Assembly (NCBI GenBank): GCA_949825045.1
Contig: OX463822.1
Span: 33,606,703 to 33,670,702 of the forward strand
From: Argyresthia goedartella
Lineage: Eukaryota; Arthropoda; Insecta; Lepidoptera; Argyresthiidae
Length of the DNA: 64,000 bases
Direction: 5' to 3'
Part shown: piece after piece, positions 11,125 through 21,147 of the stretch
Layout of the letters: each line of letters begins with the position of its first letter
Position numbering within the stretch: position 1 is the stretch's first letter
The notes under the pieces: generated by a model
Told to the model about the DNA's origin: nothing
The model's database searches: none
The model's input: the letters and a program-made list of their open reading frames with translations, nothing else
Program-made: the position numbers and the translations under genes

Positions 11125-14040
11125 TCAGTCCCAAGCATTTTTATCGTCTATGTACTCTTTAATACTGTAGTAAGCTTTAGAAATAAGCCTTTGCTTGATG
11201 TATTTCTTGAACTTATTAATTGATAGATCTGTCAAAGTGCTTGGGAGTTTATTGTAAAATCTTACACAATTACCCTTGAACGAGTTTTTTATTTTATGGA
11301 GCCGAGTAGTGGGCACTGCAAGTTTATCCTTGTTTCTAGTATTAAAGTTATGTATATCACAGTTTCTTCGAAAGTTAACAATGTTCTTATGGACATACAT
11401 AATATTCTCGTAAATATATTGACTATGGACTGTCAATATATTTACTTCTTTAAACTTATTTCTAAGAGAATCTCTATTATTCATTTTATAAATCGCACGA
11501 ACAGCCCGCTTTTGCAGCACAAAAATAGTATTTATGTCAGCAGCACTGCCCCAGAGCAGAATACCGTAGGACATAATACTATGAAAATAAATAAAATAAA
11601 CTAATCTGGCTGTTTTTAAATCTGTCAAGTGACGGATTTTCCTGCATGCAAAAGCTGCAGAGCTCAGTCTGTTCGATAGCTTATCAATATGTGGACCCCA
11701 TTGGAGTTTGGAATCCAACGTTATACCTAGAAACACTGTGCTGGTTACCAATTCGAATTCCTCATTTTTAATTGTTATACATGTCTGATTATTTTTAACG
11801 TTAGTAGTAAGAAACTTAACACATTTAGTCTTTTTCTCATTTAATAGCAAATTATTAACATTAAACCAATTTACCACTCTTGATATGGTATTGTTCACGT
11901 GATCATCAGTAGCGTGTTGGTTTCGCTTTGTTTTAAAAATAAGTGAGGTGTCATCAGCAAACAGTACCATATCATGACAGTCCCTTCCTAGATAGGGTAA
12001 GTCGTTTATATAGATGAGGAATAGGAAGGGTCCCAATATTGAGCCCTGTGGCACGCCCAAAGAAACCAATGATCCTGGTGATCGTTCTCCGTTTACGTCT
12101 ACCCTTTGTATTCTTCCGTTCAGATAAGATTTTAACAAATTCAATGACGTGTCTCTAACTCCATAATGATGTAATTTCCTGATCAATGTTTCATGACAAA
12201 CGCAATCAAAAGCCTTAGATAAGTCACAAAAAATGCCTAGGGCATCTTGTGACTCTTCCCAGGCATCAAAAATACTTTCAATGAACTGAATTCCGGCATC
12301 TGTTGTTGAACGACCGCGAGTGAATCCAAACTGTTTGTTATGCATTAGCTTATTTGATTCAAAATGATGTAATAGCTGTGATAAGATTAATTTCTCAAAA
12401 ATTTTACTAAAAGTTGGTAGTATTGATATAGGTCTGAAATTGGTGGGGTCTTGAGTACTACCTGCTTTGAAGAGGGGAATTATCTTACTTTGTTTCATTA
12501 AATCAGGAAATTCACCGCAGTCTATACAATTGTTGAAAATGACCGCTAGGTCAGGTGCAATTAATTCGATCAGGGATTTAACGACGTGAACAGAGAGTCC
12601 CCAAAGATCATTCGTTTTCTTAACATTTATCAATTTAAATGCCTTTACGACATCTGAACTTGTGACGTGCTTAAAATTCAAGTATGAAGCACACTCTGAG
12701 ACATTATCTTTTAATATTGCAACAGCAGACAAAGGTGACGAATTTAAATACTTAGTCGTGGAAGCCGGTGCATTAGTAAAAAACGATTCAAATTCAGTTG
12801 CAACTTCTAAGCTAGAACTCGTAAGCTGTCCATTGATTTTTAGTTCGTAATCGTGACTCGCTTTTTTACTACGACCGGCCTCCTCATTAATTATTTTCCA
12901 AGTCGTTTTTATAACATCGGAACTATTCTTAATTTTACTACTCAGAAAATTACGTTTAGCTGTATGACAGTCTAATTTAAATTGTTTGGAGAACTGTTTG
13001 ACTTGTTCTTTAAATTCGTCACTCATGTTGAACCGTCGTTCCTCATACAATGCATACAATGCTTGCCTGCGTTTATGCAACTCTGCAGTAGCCCACGTAC
13101 TAAAGTCGTTTGAACCACTAACCACAACCGATTTTGAAGTGAATATCGCGCTGTACTGTTTCATAAAGGTTTCAAAGAATAAGTTATACATTATATTAGG
13201 AGACTGTTCAGCAGCCAAAAACGGTAGTTCCTGGGCTAAAGAGTATCTCATTCTTTCTAACCGGTCAGCAGTTACTGGCACAAACGAAATTTTCTTTTTA
13301 ATGACAGGTTCTCTAATAGAATCAAATTGAAATAATTGACCTAAATGATCTGAATCCAATTCACTGATAACACTTTTACTGATTGGGATAACATCAGTAA
13401 AAATGTTGTCAATGCATGTAGCACTAGTAGCAGTCACTCTTGTTGGCTCCATAAATAAATGGCTAAGCCTAAATGATGAGAAAAGATTTATTAATCTAAC
13501 GCTGAGAGTAGTTCTTTCTAACAGATTAACATTAAAGTCACCACATATAATTAATCGTTTCGTACTGTGTGATGAAATAGTTAGGACGGATTCCATTATT
13601 TTCTCGAACATTTCAAAGTCGCTCAAGGGTGGCCTATAGACACATATAACGATGAACTGTTCTAATTCCACAGCTGCAAGTTCTATAGTTCGTTCAACAG
13701 ATAAGGAAACAATGTCCTTACGTTCCTTGAATTTCATATGATTGTTTAGTATGATTAATGCCCCACCATGTATTGAATGAAGTCTGGTGAACGAACTACC
13801 AACCTGGTGATCTTTAATGCTAAACATAATTTCATTAATAGTTAACCAGTGCTCTGTTATGCACAAAATGTCAATTTTATTACAATTTAAAAATAACTCT
13901 ATTTGTAGATCTTTGCCTCTAATACATTGAATATTCTGATGAACCAGGCTTATATACTTAGCATGTGAGCTTCCCTTATTCTTAGGGTTTTCTAATATAC
14001 TAGAACATATGTTGCCAGAGCCTGGGTCCTCTGTTGTCCT
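11125..14040 (-). CDS. E3 ORF2: endonuclease-reverse transcriptase
   Basis: The frame is open from about 14040 to the stop at 11125, roughly 970 codons. No ATG lies before the first endonuclease motif (LVHQNIQCIRGKD), so the true start may be a non-AUG codon or be reached by frameshifting or reinitiation from ORF1. Endonuclease motifs are ITEHWL, VYRPPLSDFEMF, ICGDFNVNLL, CIDNI and SDHLGQL. RT motifs are [65 protein letters not shown] and VLFADDTSLIF. The C-terminal region resembles E5 throughout (MSYGILLWGSAADI), so the two are sister families. It looks catalytically complete. Confidence 0.85.
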   Translation of the reverse strand, partial: RTTEDPGSGNICSSILENPKNKGSSHAKYISLVHQNIQCIRGKDLQIELFLNCNKIDILCITEHWLTINEIMFSIKDHQVGSSFTRLHSIHGGALIILNNHMKFKERKDIVSLSVERTIELAAVELEQFIVICVYRPPLSDFEMFEKIMESVLTISSHSTKRLIICGDFNVNLLERTTLSVRLINLFSSFRLSHLFMEPTRVTATSATCIDNIFTDVIPISKSVISELDSDHLGQLFQFDSIREPVIKKKISFVPVTADRLERMRYSLAQELPFLAAEQSPNIMYNLFFETFMKQYSAIFTSKSVVVSGSNDFSTWATAELHKRRQALYALYEERRFNMSDEFKEQVKQFSKQFKLDCHTAKRNFLSSKIKNSSDVIKTTWKIINEEAGRSKKASHDYELKINGQLTSSSLEVATEFESFFTNAPASTTKYLNSSPLSAVAILKDNVSECASYLNFKHVTSSDVVKAFKLINVKKTNDLWGLSVHVVKSLIELIAPDLAVIFNNCIDCGEFPDLMKQSKIIPLFKAGSTQDPTNFRPISILPTFSKIFEKLILSQLLHHFESNKLMHNKQFGFTRGRSTTDAGIQFIESIFDAWEESQDALGIFCDLSKAFDCVCHETLIRKLHHYGVRDTSLNLLKSYLNGRIQRVDVNGERSPGSLVSLGVPQGSILGPFLFLIYINDLPYLGRDCHDMVLFADDTSLIFKTKRNQHATDDHVNNTISRVVNWFNVNNLLLNEKKTKCVKFLTTNVKNNQTCITIKNEEFELVTSTVFLGITLDSKLQWGPHIDKLSNRLSSAAFACRKIRHLTDLKTARLVYFIYFHSIMSYGILLWGSAADINTIFVLQKRAVRAIYKMNNRDSLRNKFKEVNILTVHSQYIYENIMYVHKNIVNFRRNCDIHNFNTRNKDKLAVPTTRLHKIKNSFKGNCVRFYNKLPSTLTDLSINKFKKYIKQRLISKAYYSIKEYIDDKNAWD

Positions 14041-14045
14041 ATGAA

Positions 14046-15120
14046 CTAATTTAAATGCATCCTGTTATTCTGGTGTGATACCAGATTCATATTAGGCTGC
14101 TCAGTAAAAGCAGAGTTAGAAGCCAAATTTTTGGCTGTAATGTCATATAAATATAATAGTGACATAGCTATTTGTCGTTTACAATAATTTGAAAGGTAAA
14201 ATGTACCTTTAGTCATAGTAAAATAATTACTAACATAATTGTTAGTGTCAATAATATCAAACTTATTATTATATGTACATAAATTGTACATAGTTATATT
14301 CATATTATGTCTATATATATTTTCATTTTGTGTCAATTGGTTGCAACGGAAATGTGAACAATATAATTTTTTTCACACTAAGACCATTCAATGTTTCATA
14401 AAATTTTATTAAATTATTTTTGTTCACATCTCCCCTATTGCCCATGAAAATTATCAGTGTGGCACTGGCTGTGATAGTGCTGTCATTCAAAATTTGATTT
14501 ATAATATTATCTACAGTGCTAAAAGGTGAGCAATTACTAATAACACTATGTCCCTTAGAGTATGAGTGGAGTGCTGAGCCCATGCCACTTCCAATCTCAT
14601 CACAGTACATTATAATATCAGGTGTTGTGGTCATATCAGACTTGGCAGAACTATTATCAGTAACACCTTGTGTTGGTAAACTGTCACACAAGCCCGGAGA
14701 GTTGCCCGCTGTCAAACAACCACCTTTCTGCTCACAGCGACAAGTATGGTTGTTGGTCAGCGACTCAAACCGCTCACAATTATGGTTCATTTCTTGAATT
14801 AAATCATCCATAGCCAATGAGTATTCATTTATAACTTTCTTAGAGTTCAAATATGCACTGTTTAGTGATCTCAATGAATCCTCCAAGCTTTGGATTTTCA
14901 AAAGTAAGTTTTGTGTGTCAGTTTGATACATCAACTTAGTACTTTCTAATTCTAATACACACATATTCAAATCATGTAATAAGTTTACATTTTTCTTGCT
15001 TACTTTTAAGTTTTTAGTACACAATTTATTATGTTTTATTAATTTCTGAGTTTTCCGTATATACCTATTTATTTTACCTAGTTTGTTATTGCTGCAACCT
15101 AATAACCTTGATGTGGGCAA
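14046..15120 (-). pseudogene. E3 ORF1: coiled coil plus SGNH-like esterase domain, one frameshift
   Basis: The first 265 codons (15120-14323) hold a long helical coiled coil with Lys/Asn-rich repeats, then a Cys-rich segment (CRCEQKGGCLTAGNSPGLC). A Rossmann-like domain with TLIIFMGNRGDVNKNNLI and VKKIILFTFP follows. After a one-base shift at about 14330 the same domain continues to 14046 (KFDIIDTNNYVSNYF, GTFYLSNYCKRQIAMSLL). SGNH/GDSL-type esterase domains are established in ORF1 of CR1-group elements. Their role in retrotransposition is unknown, though membrane or lipid contact has been proposed. The single frameshift separates the domain halves here. Confidence 0.65.
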
Positions 15121-16893
15121 TGTGTCATTAGTTAAATCAATGACATCATCAAGGCTTCCAGTTGCAACAGTAACCAGCTGCGGGCGGACCGGACAACGTC
15201 CCTCCTTACTTTTTAAAGGCCTACAGTAATCAGCTAGTTATACCGTTGGGTCACATCTTCAACTTAGCTCTCGAGCAAGGGAAGTACCCTACCAGCTGGA
15301 AGCTCTCTCGAGTCAGTCCTATGCCCAAGTCTAGTGACACTGCCTCTGTAAATCAATATCGACCGATTGCGATCCTGAATTCATTGGCAAAATTGTTCGA
15401 GTCAATCATATACGGTAAAATCTGGCCCCAGATTGCGCCGTTTTTATGTGACTCGCAACACGGATTCAGGAGTCGTCGCTCAGTAACCCCAACTTACTGA
15501 CGTTAGTCGAGTTGGTCTCAGAGAGCATGGTTCGGGGATGTCAGGTGGACGTCGCCTATCTGGACTTCCGCAAGGCGTTCGATAGAGTCGATAACGACGT
15601 CCTAATGAAGAAATTGTGTGCCATTGGATTTGCCCCACGGCTGTTGGTTCTCTTCGCTGACTACCTGAAGAACCGCCAACAATACGTGCGACATGGCTGT
15701 TATGAGTCCCTGCCGTACCACACACGGTCAGGTGTTAGCCAAGGCCCGATCCTTGGTCCGTTGTTATTTATGATCATGATAAATGACCTGGAATCTGAAC
15801 TGAAACACGCCAATTGCCTTTTGTACGCGGACGATCTGAAACTGGTACTTCCCGTGAAGTCAGAGAATGATTGTAGGCTACTACAGGAAGATTTAGACGC
15901 GGTTCATAGTTGGAGTGTGAACAACAAGCTTCTATTCAATACTGAAAAGTGCTGTATAATATCCTTCACGCGCTCTCCACGGCCTATTAGCGCGACGTAT
16001 ACACTCGGCACTGAGTCTCTGACTCGAGTGTATTCGATGAAGGACCTCGGTGTTACGTTCGACCCTAAACTTACATTCCATGAGCACGTGAGCACTTTAG
16101 CCAAGGAATGCTTCAGAAGATTAGGGTTTGTGATACGGAATAGTAAGGGATTCCATAACTTGGGTGTGGTCCAGCTTCTATACACGGCCCTAGTGAGAAC
16201 CAAACTTGAATCTTGCTCGGTTGTTTGGAATCCGCACGAAAGCTCATACGTCCTTATGCTCGAGAAGGTACACAAAGCTTTTCTTAGATACCTATATAAG
16301 AGGAAATTTGGATACTACCCTTACCTCTATCCATCCGATTTTATTTAAGGTATGCTTGGATTTAACTCACTAGAGGTGAGACGTAACACCGAACAGCTTC
16401 TGACTGTGTGTCGATTGTTGCGAGGCGACAGTGACTGCGCAGCGCTTGCCAGTGCCGTATGCGCGCTTTACTTGCCTGACAATTACCTACGCGCTCGTAG
16501 GCACCAGCTGCTAGCGGGCGGCTCGCACCGCACGGTGGCGCGCCTGCAGTCTCCGCTGGTCCGGGCACGGAATAGCCTCAATGCACTGTTGGCCGCAGAA
16601 ACATTGAATGATCTGTTTGGTGATGCATGGAGGGATATTGTGCGAGAATGTGGAAGGTTCTGTGAGAAGATGCATGATACTGTAGTCTTGTAATTATTTT
16701 CTCGAATGTTTATGGATATAATGATAATATGGTAACTGCATTTATACGATTGAATTGAACTTATTATATTTGACATTATTATGGTAAATTAATATGTAAT
16801 AATTGAATTGTATTGTATTCTCTAATTTTGTATATTTGTGTCGACTTGGCTTTGCTGTAATGGCACAAATAGATTATGTAAAAAAATAAATAA

Positions 16894-17053
16894 ATTGGAT
16901 ACGAGTTCGTCAAATTCAAATTTATCAACATTTTATACAAATTTTTCTCAAGTTCTAAATGATGACCGTCCGTTGCAAAGGGCATCCGAGATTCCTCAAT
17001 CAAAAAACCAGTATGTGAGGCCTTCGCAAGCACCATATATAATTCTTTATTAA
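16894..17053 (+). pseudogene. Probable C-terminal end of Harbinger MADF protein
   Basis: Directly after the A-rich tail of E4 a plus-strand frame reads a Ser/Asn-rich segment (SSSNSNLSTFYTNFSQVL) and stops at 17051-17053. Ser-rich low-complexity tails of this kind follow the BESS motif in Harbinger MADF proteins. It lies between E4 and the transposase exon 1, where the missing end of the MADF frame broken off at about 7290 is expected. The assignment rests on position and composition only. Confidence 0.4.
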
Positions 17054-17126
17054 GAAAATGAATGTATTGAGTCCCCTGCATAACAATCAAACGAGACTTC
17101 TCAGTTCAATATGTAAAGTTACATGC

Positions 17127-17384
17127 CTTAAAGTGATGAGCAAACGCTCTTCAGCCGAAATACACTCTCTGAAGTGGGTATTTTGTTTTGGTAAACTTAA
17201 TTTAACTAAATTTAATAATAGCTTATATGTGTTTTCAGACATTCGATAATATAACTGGAACTTTTCTTCAACGGATTGTAATTCTTGCGAAATCTTGATT
17301 AAACGGATGAACCCAATAACGTCTTTTTTTTCTCATTAATCGCCACATCAAGAAATCTTCGTCATTAGACGATGATGTCGACAT
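17127..17384 (-). pseudogene. PIF/Harbinger transposase, N-terminal exon
   Basis: An ATG at 17384-17382 opens an acidic start, then RRYWVHPFNQDFAR. After a one-base shift near 17280 the frame reads SVEEKFQLYYRMSENTYKLL and FRECISAEERLLITLR, the typical helix-turn-helix N-terminus of HARBI1 transposases. The exon ends AAG followed by gcatgt, so the donor is GC rather than GT. The phase fits the acceptor of the exon at 6631. The indel makes it nonfunctional. Confidence 0.7.
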
Positions 17385-17583
17385 TCTCCAAGCGGTGCCA
17401 CGCTACAACTGTGCTTCCGATGTGCGCATTTACAATACATTTGTAGCGCATACAATAATGTGTCGCGTTTTAAATGTGGCGCTACAATTATCGAGTTACA
17501 AATGTATGCCTGGTGTGCGGCCGCACTGAAAAAGCACATTTCCGGTCGACGAAAGCGGACGCATTAGAGAACCACTCAAATCC
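17385..17583. other. Noncoding, probable Harbinger terminal region
   Basis: It contains imperfect inverted words such as TGTAGCGC/GCGCTACA (near 17441 and 17480) and the motif GCCTGGTGTGCGGCCGCAC (about 17509-17528), which resembles the candidate terminal words near 370-390. No gene seen. Confidence 0.35.
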
Positions 17584-17775
17584 TGCACAACTAAAAACTG
17601 TTGAAAATATATTGACTAGCTTCAGTTAGTGTGTCAATTTCTTTAAAAAGCTTGTGTCTGTGCGTTAAATTATAAATCACTTTTCTTTTCTGTAAAACAA
17701 CAATAGTTTGAATATCCGCTGCTTTCTCCCACAACAAGACACCATAGGATATGTCACTATGAAAGTAACTAAAAT

Positions 17776-20700
17776 TGAAATTGAAATTGTTTATTCTCCA
17801 ACTTAAAACCTATGTAGTTAAACTCATGTACATCTCATTGCGGTATTACGTCTAGTGATAGGCATGAATCATTGAAGCATTGAACATCCAACTCCTAAAC
17901 TAGTGTTACCTGTATCTTAGGAGTTGGGGCTCTCTTTTTTTGTAGGTACACATTATAAAACTAGACATGTGGCTAATTTAGTACAAATTATAAATAAGTT
18001 TAAATAGATAGATAGTTGTCGGGGAGGCAACATGAATTATGTAGAGTAAGTAGGTCCTCAAATTGTGAGTAATGAAATGAGTGAAAGGTGTGTATGTGTA
18101 TGTGTGTGAGGGTGTGTGTGTGTGTGTGCATGTGTTTGGGTGTGTGATGGTATGAGCGTGTGTGCGTTTGAGGGTGAGTGTATCTTGAAGATATTGTATT
18201 TATGGTTTTTATTATATTGTATCTGGTTTATCTTAAGCAAAAGTACTAAGTAAACATTCGGTGTCGTCGTAGTTGAGTTTTTGAAGCCATTTGAATAATG
18301 TTATTTTGAGTATATGTTTGGGTAAAGGATATATATTTAGAATTCTGTTAACCTTATTGTATAGGGTAGGGGCGAGGCAGCAGAAAAATCGGTTCATAAA
18401 GGCATGTTTGTATTTTACAAGTAGACATATTCTGTCACTACGTCTCTTGACCAGGGTCTGTGGTTCGAACTTTAGAAGGAAGTGCTGCCTTAGCAGTACC
18501 GAGTATATAAACAGTTGCCTAACAGTGTACACCTCACAAAATTCATAAACTAAATTTGTAGGGTACAGTCTTGGTTTGAAAGTGCACACCTTCAGTACAG
18601 CTCGTTGTGCTATTTCTAGGGGCATCAATAAAGTTTTAGCAGCGCCACCCCAGGACGTAATACAGTACGTAATTATCGACTGACAGAGGGCTAGGTAAAC
18701 CCGCTTTACCAATATTGGGTCCGCTACGTGTCTAAGATTTTTGAAGACGTAGATAAGTTTACGTACTCTTTTTGCAGTATTGTCAATATGTTGGTGAAAA
18801 TTTAAATTCTGATCGAGGATTACACCAAGGTATTTGGTATGCGATATTCTGGTTAAATATGGACAATTTAAGTTACAGACCTGGGGGTCAGTGCAGGAGT
18901 GTGACACTATTTTATGATCAGTAGATGGTTGTGTTGCATTTGTTATAGTGAAAGCAATGTAATTTGTCTTATCATTATTAAGAGTAAGATAATTTGTACG
19001 TAACCAATGTGATACAGAGTTAAAACCAGTTTGTGCTGCATTAAAAGCTTTATGCCATGTCTTGTGTGAAAATAATAACGCTGTATCATCAGCATATGAT
19101 ATAATCTTGCCGTGGACCAGGTTTAATTTGAGCAGATCGTCAATGTAAATAAGAAATAGGATTGGTCCCAAAATACTGCCCTGTGGAACTCCCATCTGCA
19201 CAGGCAGGTCAGAGCTTGTATATTTATCAATCATTACACATTGTTGACGTCTGCAAAGGTAGTCTTCAAATAATTTCAGTTGGTTGCCACGTATTCCCAA
19301 GAGTTCTAGTTTATTTAGTAATATGGGGATAGAAACCGTGTCAAAGGCTTTAGCCAAATCCAGGAAAATACCTACAATCTTGTTGTTATTGTCAAGACCA
19401 CCGACCACATAATTGGTTAATTCATGTACTGCGTCATCCGTAGACTTTCCAGGCCTAAATCCAAATTGACAGTTGGAGAGTAGGTTGTTATTTTCAAGGT
19501 AGTTGATAAGTCTTATATTAATTATCTTTTCTAGAATTTTAGATATTGATGGTAGGATGGAGATAGGCCTGTAGTTATTGACACGGTCTCTATCACCTGT
19601 CTTATGTATGGGGTGTATTACAGACTTTTTTAAACAATTTGGAAATGTTCCAGCAGCAAGGCAGTTGTTAAAAATGTAGGTTATATGAGGTATCAATATT
19701 TTTCGATAGTTCTTAAGGAGTTTGTTTGGAATCTTGTCCCAGCCAGTAGCGCTGGTATTTTTTAGACCAGTTATTATGTTATTAACCTCATCTTCATCAG
19801 TGTCTAGGAGAACAAAAGAGTTAGTTGGAGGATTATTTGAATTTAAGTTTGGGGTATCTAAATTAGATTGGAGGATTTTGCTAGCTAGAACATCCCCAAT
19901 ATTAGCAAAATATTGGTTAACGTTATCAATAGAGTTTTGAATATCATTTTGAATGAGTAATTCGTAAGCTGATGTTTTCGACTTCGTTGTATTTGTAATT
20001 GTTTTAATGGCTTCCCATATTTTTTTGTTACTATTACCTGCTTTTTCTATTATTTTTTTGTCATAATCACGTTTTATTTTCTTTAATAATTTGTTACAGA
20101 AATTCCTGTATCGCTTGTAGGTTATATTTAGTATTTGGTTGTTAGGTTGTTTTTTTGCATTTTTATGCATCCGATCTCGGTTTCGCGTGCATTTTAATAA
20201 GCCTGGAGTTATCCACGGCTTGATAACTTTATTACGTCTTGACAGTTTTTTGACTATTGTGTTTTTATCAAGCGCTGTATGTATGGAGTTTATTAAATAT
20301 TCCATCGCAAGGTGAGGATCATTGTTACCGTAAATAGGTTGTAAGATATTTGCTAGATCATTTTGGAGACCCTCGTTATTTATCTGAGTGCTGTTGATTT
20401 GGGAGTATATTCGTTGAATTTTAAGATTCAAAGAAAGCATTACAGTTTCGTGATCCGTTACAGTGGTATTAAAAATGAGAGTAAGGGCATTATATTTCGT
20501 TTTAAGTATGATGTGATCGAGACAGGTTTTATTCATTCTAGTCGGGAGTGAGTGCGCAGGAAGTAGCCCATGACTTGCACATAAGTTAATATAGTCATGC
20601 GCTTTCACTGATCTGTTTTCAGGGCAAATGTCAATATTTATATCTCCTATGATGGCCACGTTTTTAAAAGATTTTAGATTGGTTAGAACTGAGTTAAGAG

Positions 20701-21147
20701 AGTCATGAAAGTTGTCTAGATTAGAATAAGATGGAGATCGGTATATAGCTACAACAGCGGTTTCGCTGCCTAATCGTAGCACTAAGCAGTTACCATCTCG
20801 GAAATCTGGTTCCTCAACAGTAACCTTGACGTCTTCTCTAACGTAAGTTACGACTCCATCGTTTTGCAGTGGGTTAGTTAGAGTTCTATATATTTTATAG
20901 CCATTTATTGGAGGAATAATGTGATTTGATGACAGCCAGCACTCCGTCAAAACCAAAATATCACATTCGTGTTTTATTCTCTGCAGGTTTATCATGAAAC
21001 TATTGAAGTTGTGATTTATACTGCGTATGTTTTGATTTAAGAATGTTAATTTATTTGAGTTTTTTGGCAAAAGTTTCACGCAGTCTTCGGGGCTACAGGT
21101 AACAACCTCCGATACAGAAAGTGAGTCAAGTAAGTCAAAAGTGAGTC
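17776..21147 (-). mobile_element. Non-LTR retrotransposon E2, 5'-truncated, target duplication AAAAT
   Basis: AAAAT lies at 17771-17775 and 21148-21152, inside an E5 fragment that is continuous without the insert. On the minus strand the element ends in AATAAACAATTTCAATTTCA, a tandem ATTTCA tail. Its 3' UTR is CA/TG-rich like that of E1. The 5' end is truncated just before the endonuclease ORF and carries short GTGAGTCAA-type repeats (21118-21147). Confidence 0.8.
18233..21079 (-). CDS. E2 ORF2: endonuclease-reverse transcriptase, intact apart from 5' end
   Basis: About 950 codons are uninterrupted; the frame opens near 21150 without an ATG, consistent with 5' truncation. Endonuclease: FLNQNIRSINHNFNSF, LTECWLSSN, VAIYRSPSYSNLD, VAIIGDINIDI, CLDHIIL and TVTDHETV. 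RT: SATGWDKIPNKLLK, HKTGDRDRVNNYRPISILPS, CQFGFRPGKSTDDA, IFLDLAKAFDTV, GVPQGSILGPILFLIYIDDL and ISYADDTALLF with both catalytic Asp residues. The C-terminal region has YCITSWGGAAKTLL. It is closest in this window to the E1 ORF2. The enzyme could be active if expressed. Confidence 0.85.
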   Translation of the reverse strand: MKLLPKNSNKLTFLNQNIRSINHNFNSFMINLQRIKHECDILVLTECWLSSNHIIPPINGYKIYRTLTNPLQNDGVVTYVREDVKVTVEEPDFRDGNCLVLRLGSETAVVAIYRSPSYSNLDNFHDSLNSVLTNLKSFKNVAIIGDINIDICPENRSVKAHDYINLCASHGLLPAHSLPTRMNKTCLDHIILKTKYNALTLIFNTTVTDHETVMLSLNLKIQRIYSQINSTQINNEGLQNDLANILQPIYGNNDPHLAMEYLINSIHTALDKNTIVKKLSRRNKVIKPWITPGLLKCTRNRDRMHKNAKKQPNNQILNITYKRYRNFCNKLLKKIKRDYDKKIIEKAGNSNKKIWEAIKTITNTTKSKTSAYELLIQNDIQNSIDNVNQYFANIGDVLASKILQSNLDTPNLNSNNPPTNSFVLLDTDEDEVNNIITGLKNTSATGWDKIPNKLLKNYRKILIPHITYIFNNCLAAGTFPNCLKKSVIHPIHKTGDRDRVNNYRPISILPSISKILEKIINIRLINYLENNNLLSNCQFGFRPGKSTDDAVHELTNYVVGGLDNNNKIVGIFLDLAKAFDTVSIPILLNKLELLGIRGNQLKLFEDYLCRRQQCVMIDKYTSSDLPVQMGVPQGSILGPILFLIYIDDLLKLNLVHGKIISYADDTALLFSHKTWHKAFNAAQTGFNSVSHWLRTNYLTLNNDKTNYIAFTITNATQPSTDHKIVSHSCTDPQVCNLNCPYLTRISHTKYLGVILDQNLNFHQHIDNTAKRVRKLIYVFKNLRHVADPILVKRVYLALCQSIITYCITSWGGAAKTLLMPLEIAQRAVLKVCTFKPRLYPTNLVYEFCEVYTVRQLFIYSVLLRQHFLLKFEPQTLVKRRSDRICLLVKYKHAFMNRFFCCLAPTLYNKVNRILNIYPLPKHILKITLFKWLQKLNYDDTECLLSTFA

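Larger units (their letters stand above)
10763..15185 (-). mobile_element. Non-LTR retrotransposon E3 nested in E4, target duplication GGACC
   Basis: A minus-strand element with esterase-type ORF1 and EN-RT ORF2. GGACC occurs at 10758-10762 and at 15186-15190. Removing one copy and everything between restores the E4 reverse-transcriptase frame. The 3' end at the left is A/T-rich (AATAAACG, TTTTTAGTTTTGAGTTTTT on the minus strand). The near-complete length (4.4 kb) and long open frames mark this as the youngest insertion in the left nest. Confidence 0.85.
9373..16690 (+). pseudogene. E4 ORF2: endonuclease-reverse transcriptase, frameshifted and split by E3
   Basis: ATG 9373 opens MHYQNVRGIKSRLAYWQ, the first endonuclease motif, and LIILGDLNLNS is a later one (about 9797); several frame changes lie between and after them. 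RT resumes after E3 with PMPKSSDTASVNQYRPIAIL (15320-15380) and QHGFRSRRSV, shifts frame near 15490, then reads VAYLDFRKAFDRVDND, SGVSQGPILGPLLFM and LLYADDLKLVLP (catalytic Asp pair). A further frame change near 16340 separates the C-terminal 113 aa, which end at 16690-16692. It cannot make a functional enzyme as it stands. Confidence 0.75.
8354..16893 (+). mobile_element. Non-LTR retrotransposon E4, interrupted by E3
   Basis: This plus-strand element consists of 8354-10762 and 15191-16893. It has ORF1 (8382-9362), a decayed endonuclease (9373-10500), RT fingers (10503-10762 continuing at 15191) and palm/thumb (15512-16690), ending in an A-rich tail (about 16875-16893). Reading across the E3 insertion the RT motif is continuous: ...RPRSAIG on the left and PDNVPPYF on the right. 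The 5' end abuts the tandem tail of E5 copy a, so E4 is either 5'-truncated or inserted immediately behind it. Confidence 0.8.

Noticed and set aside
18058..18240. Open frame with His/Thr repeats on the minus strand
   Set aside because: It is the CA/TG microsatellite in the 3' UTR of E2 read as codons.
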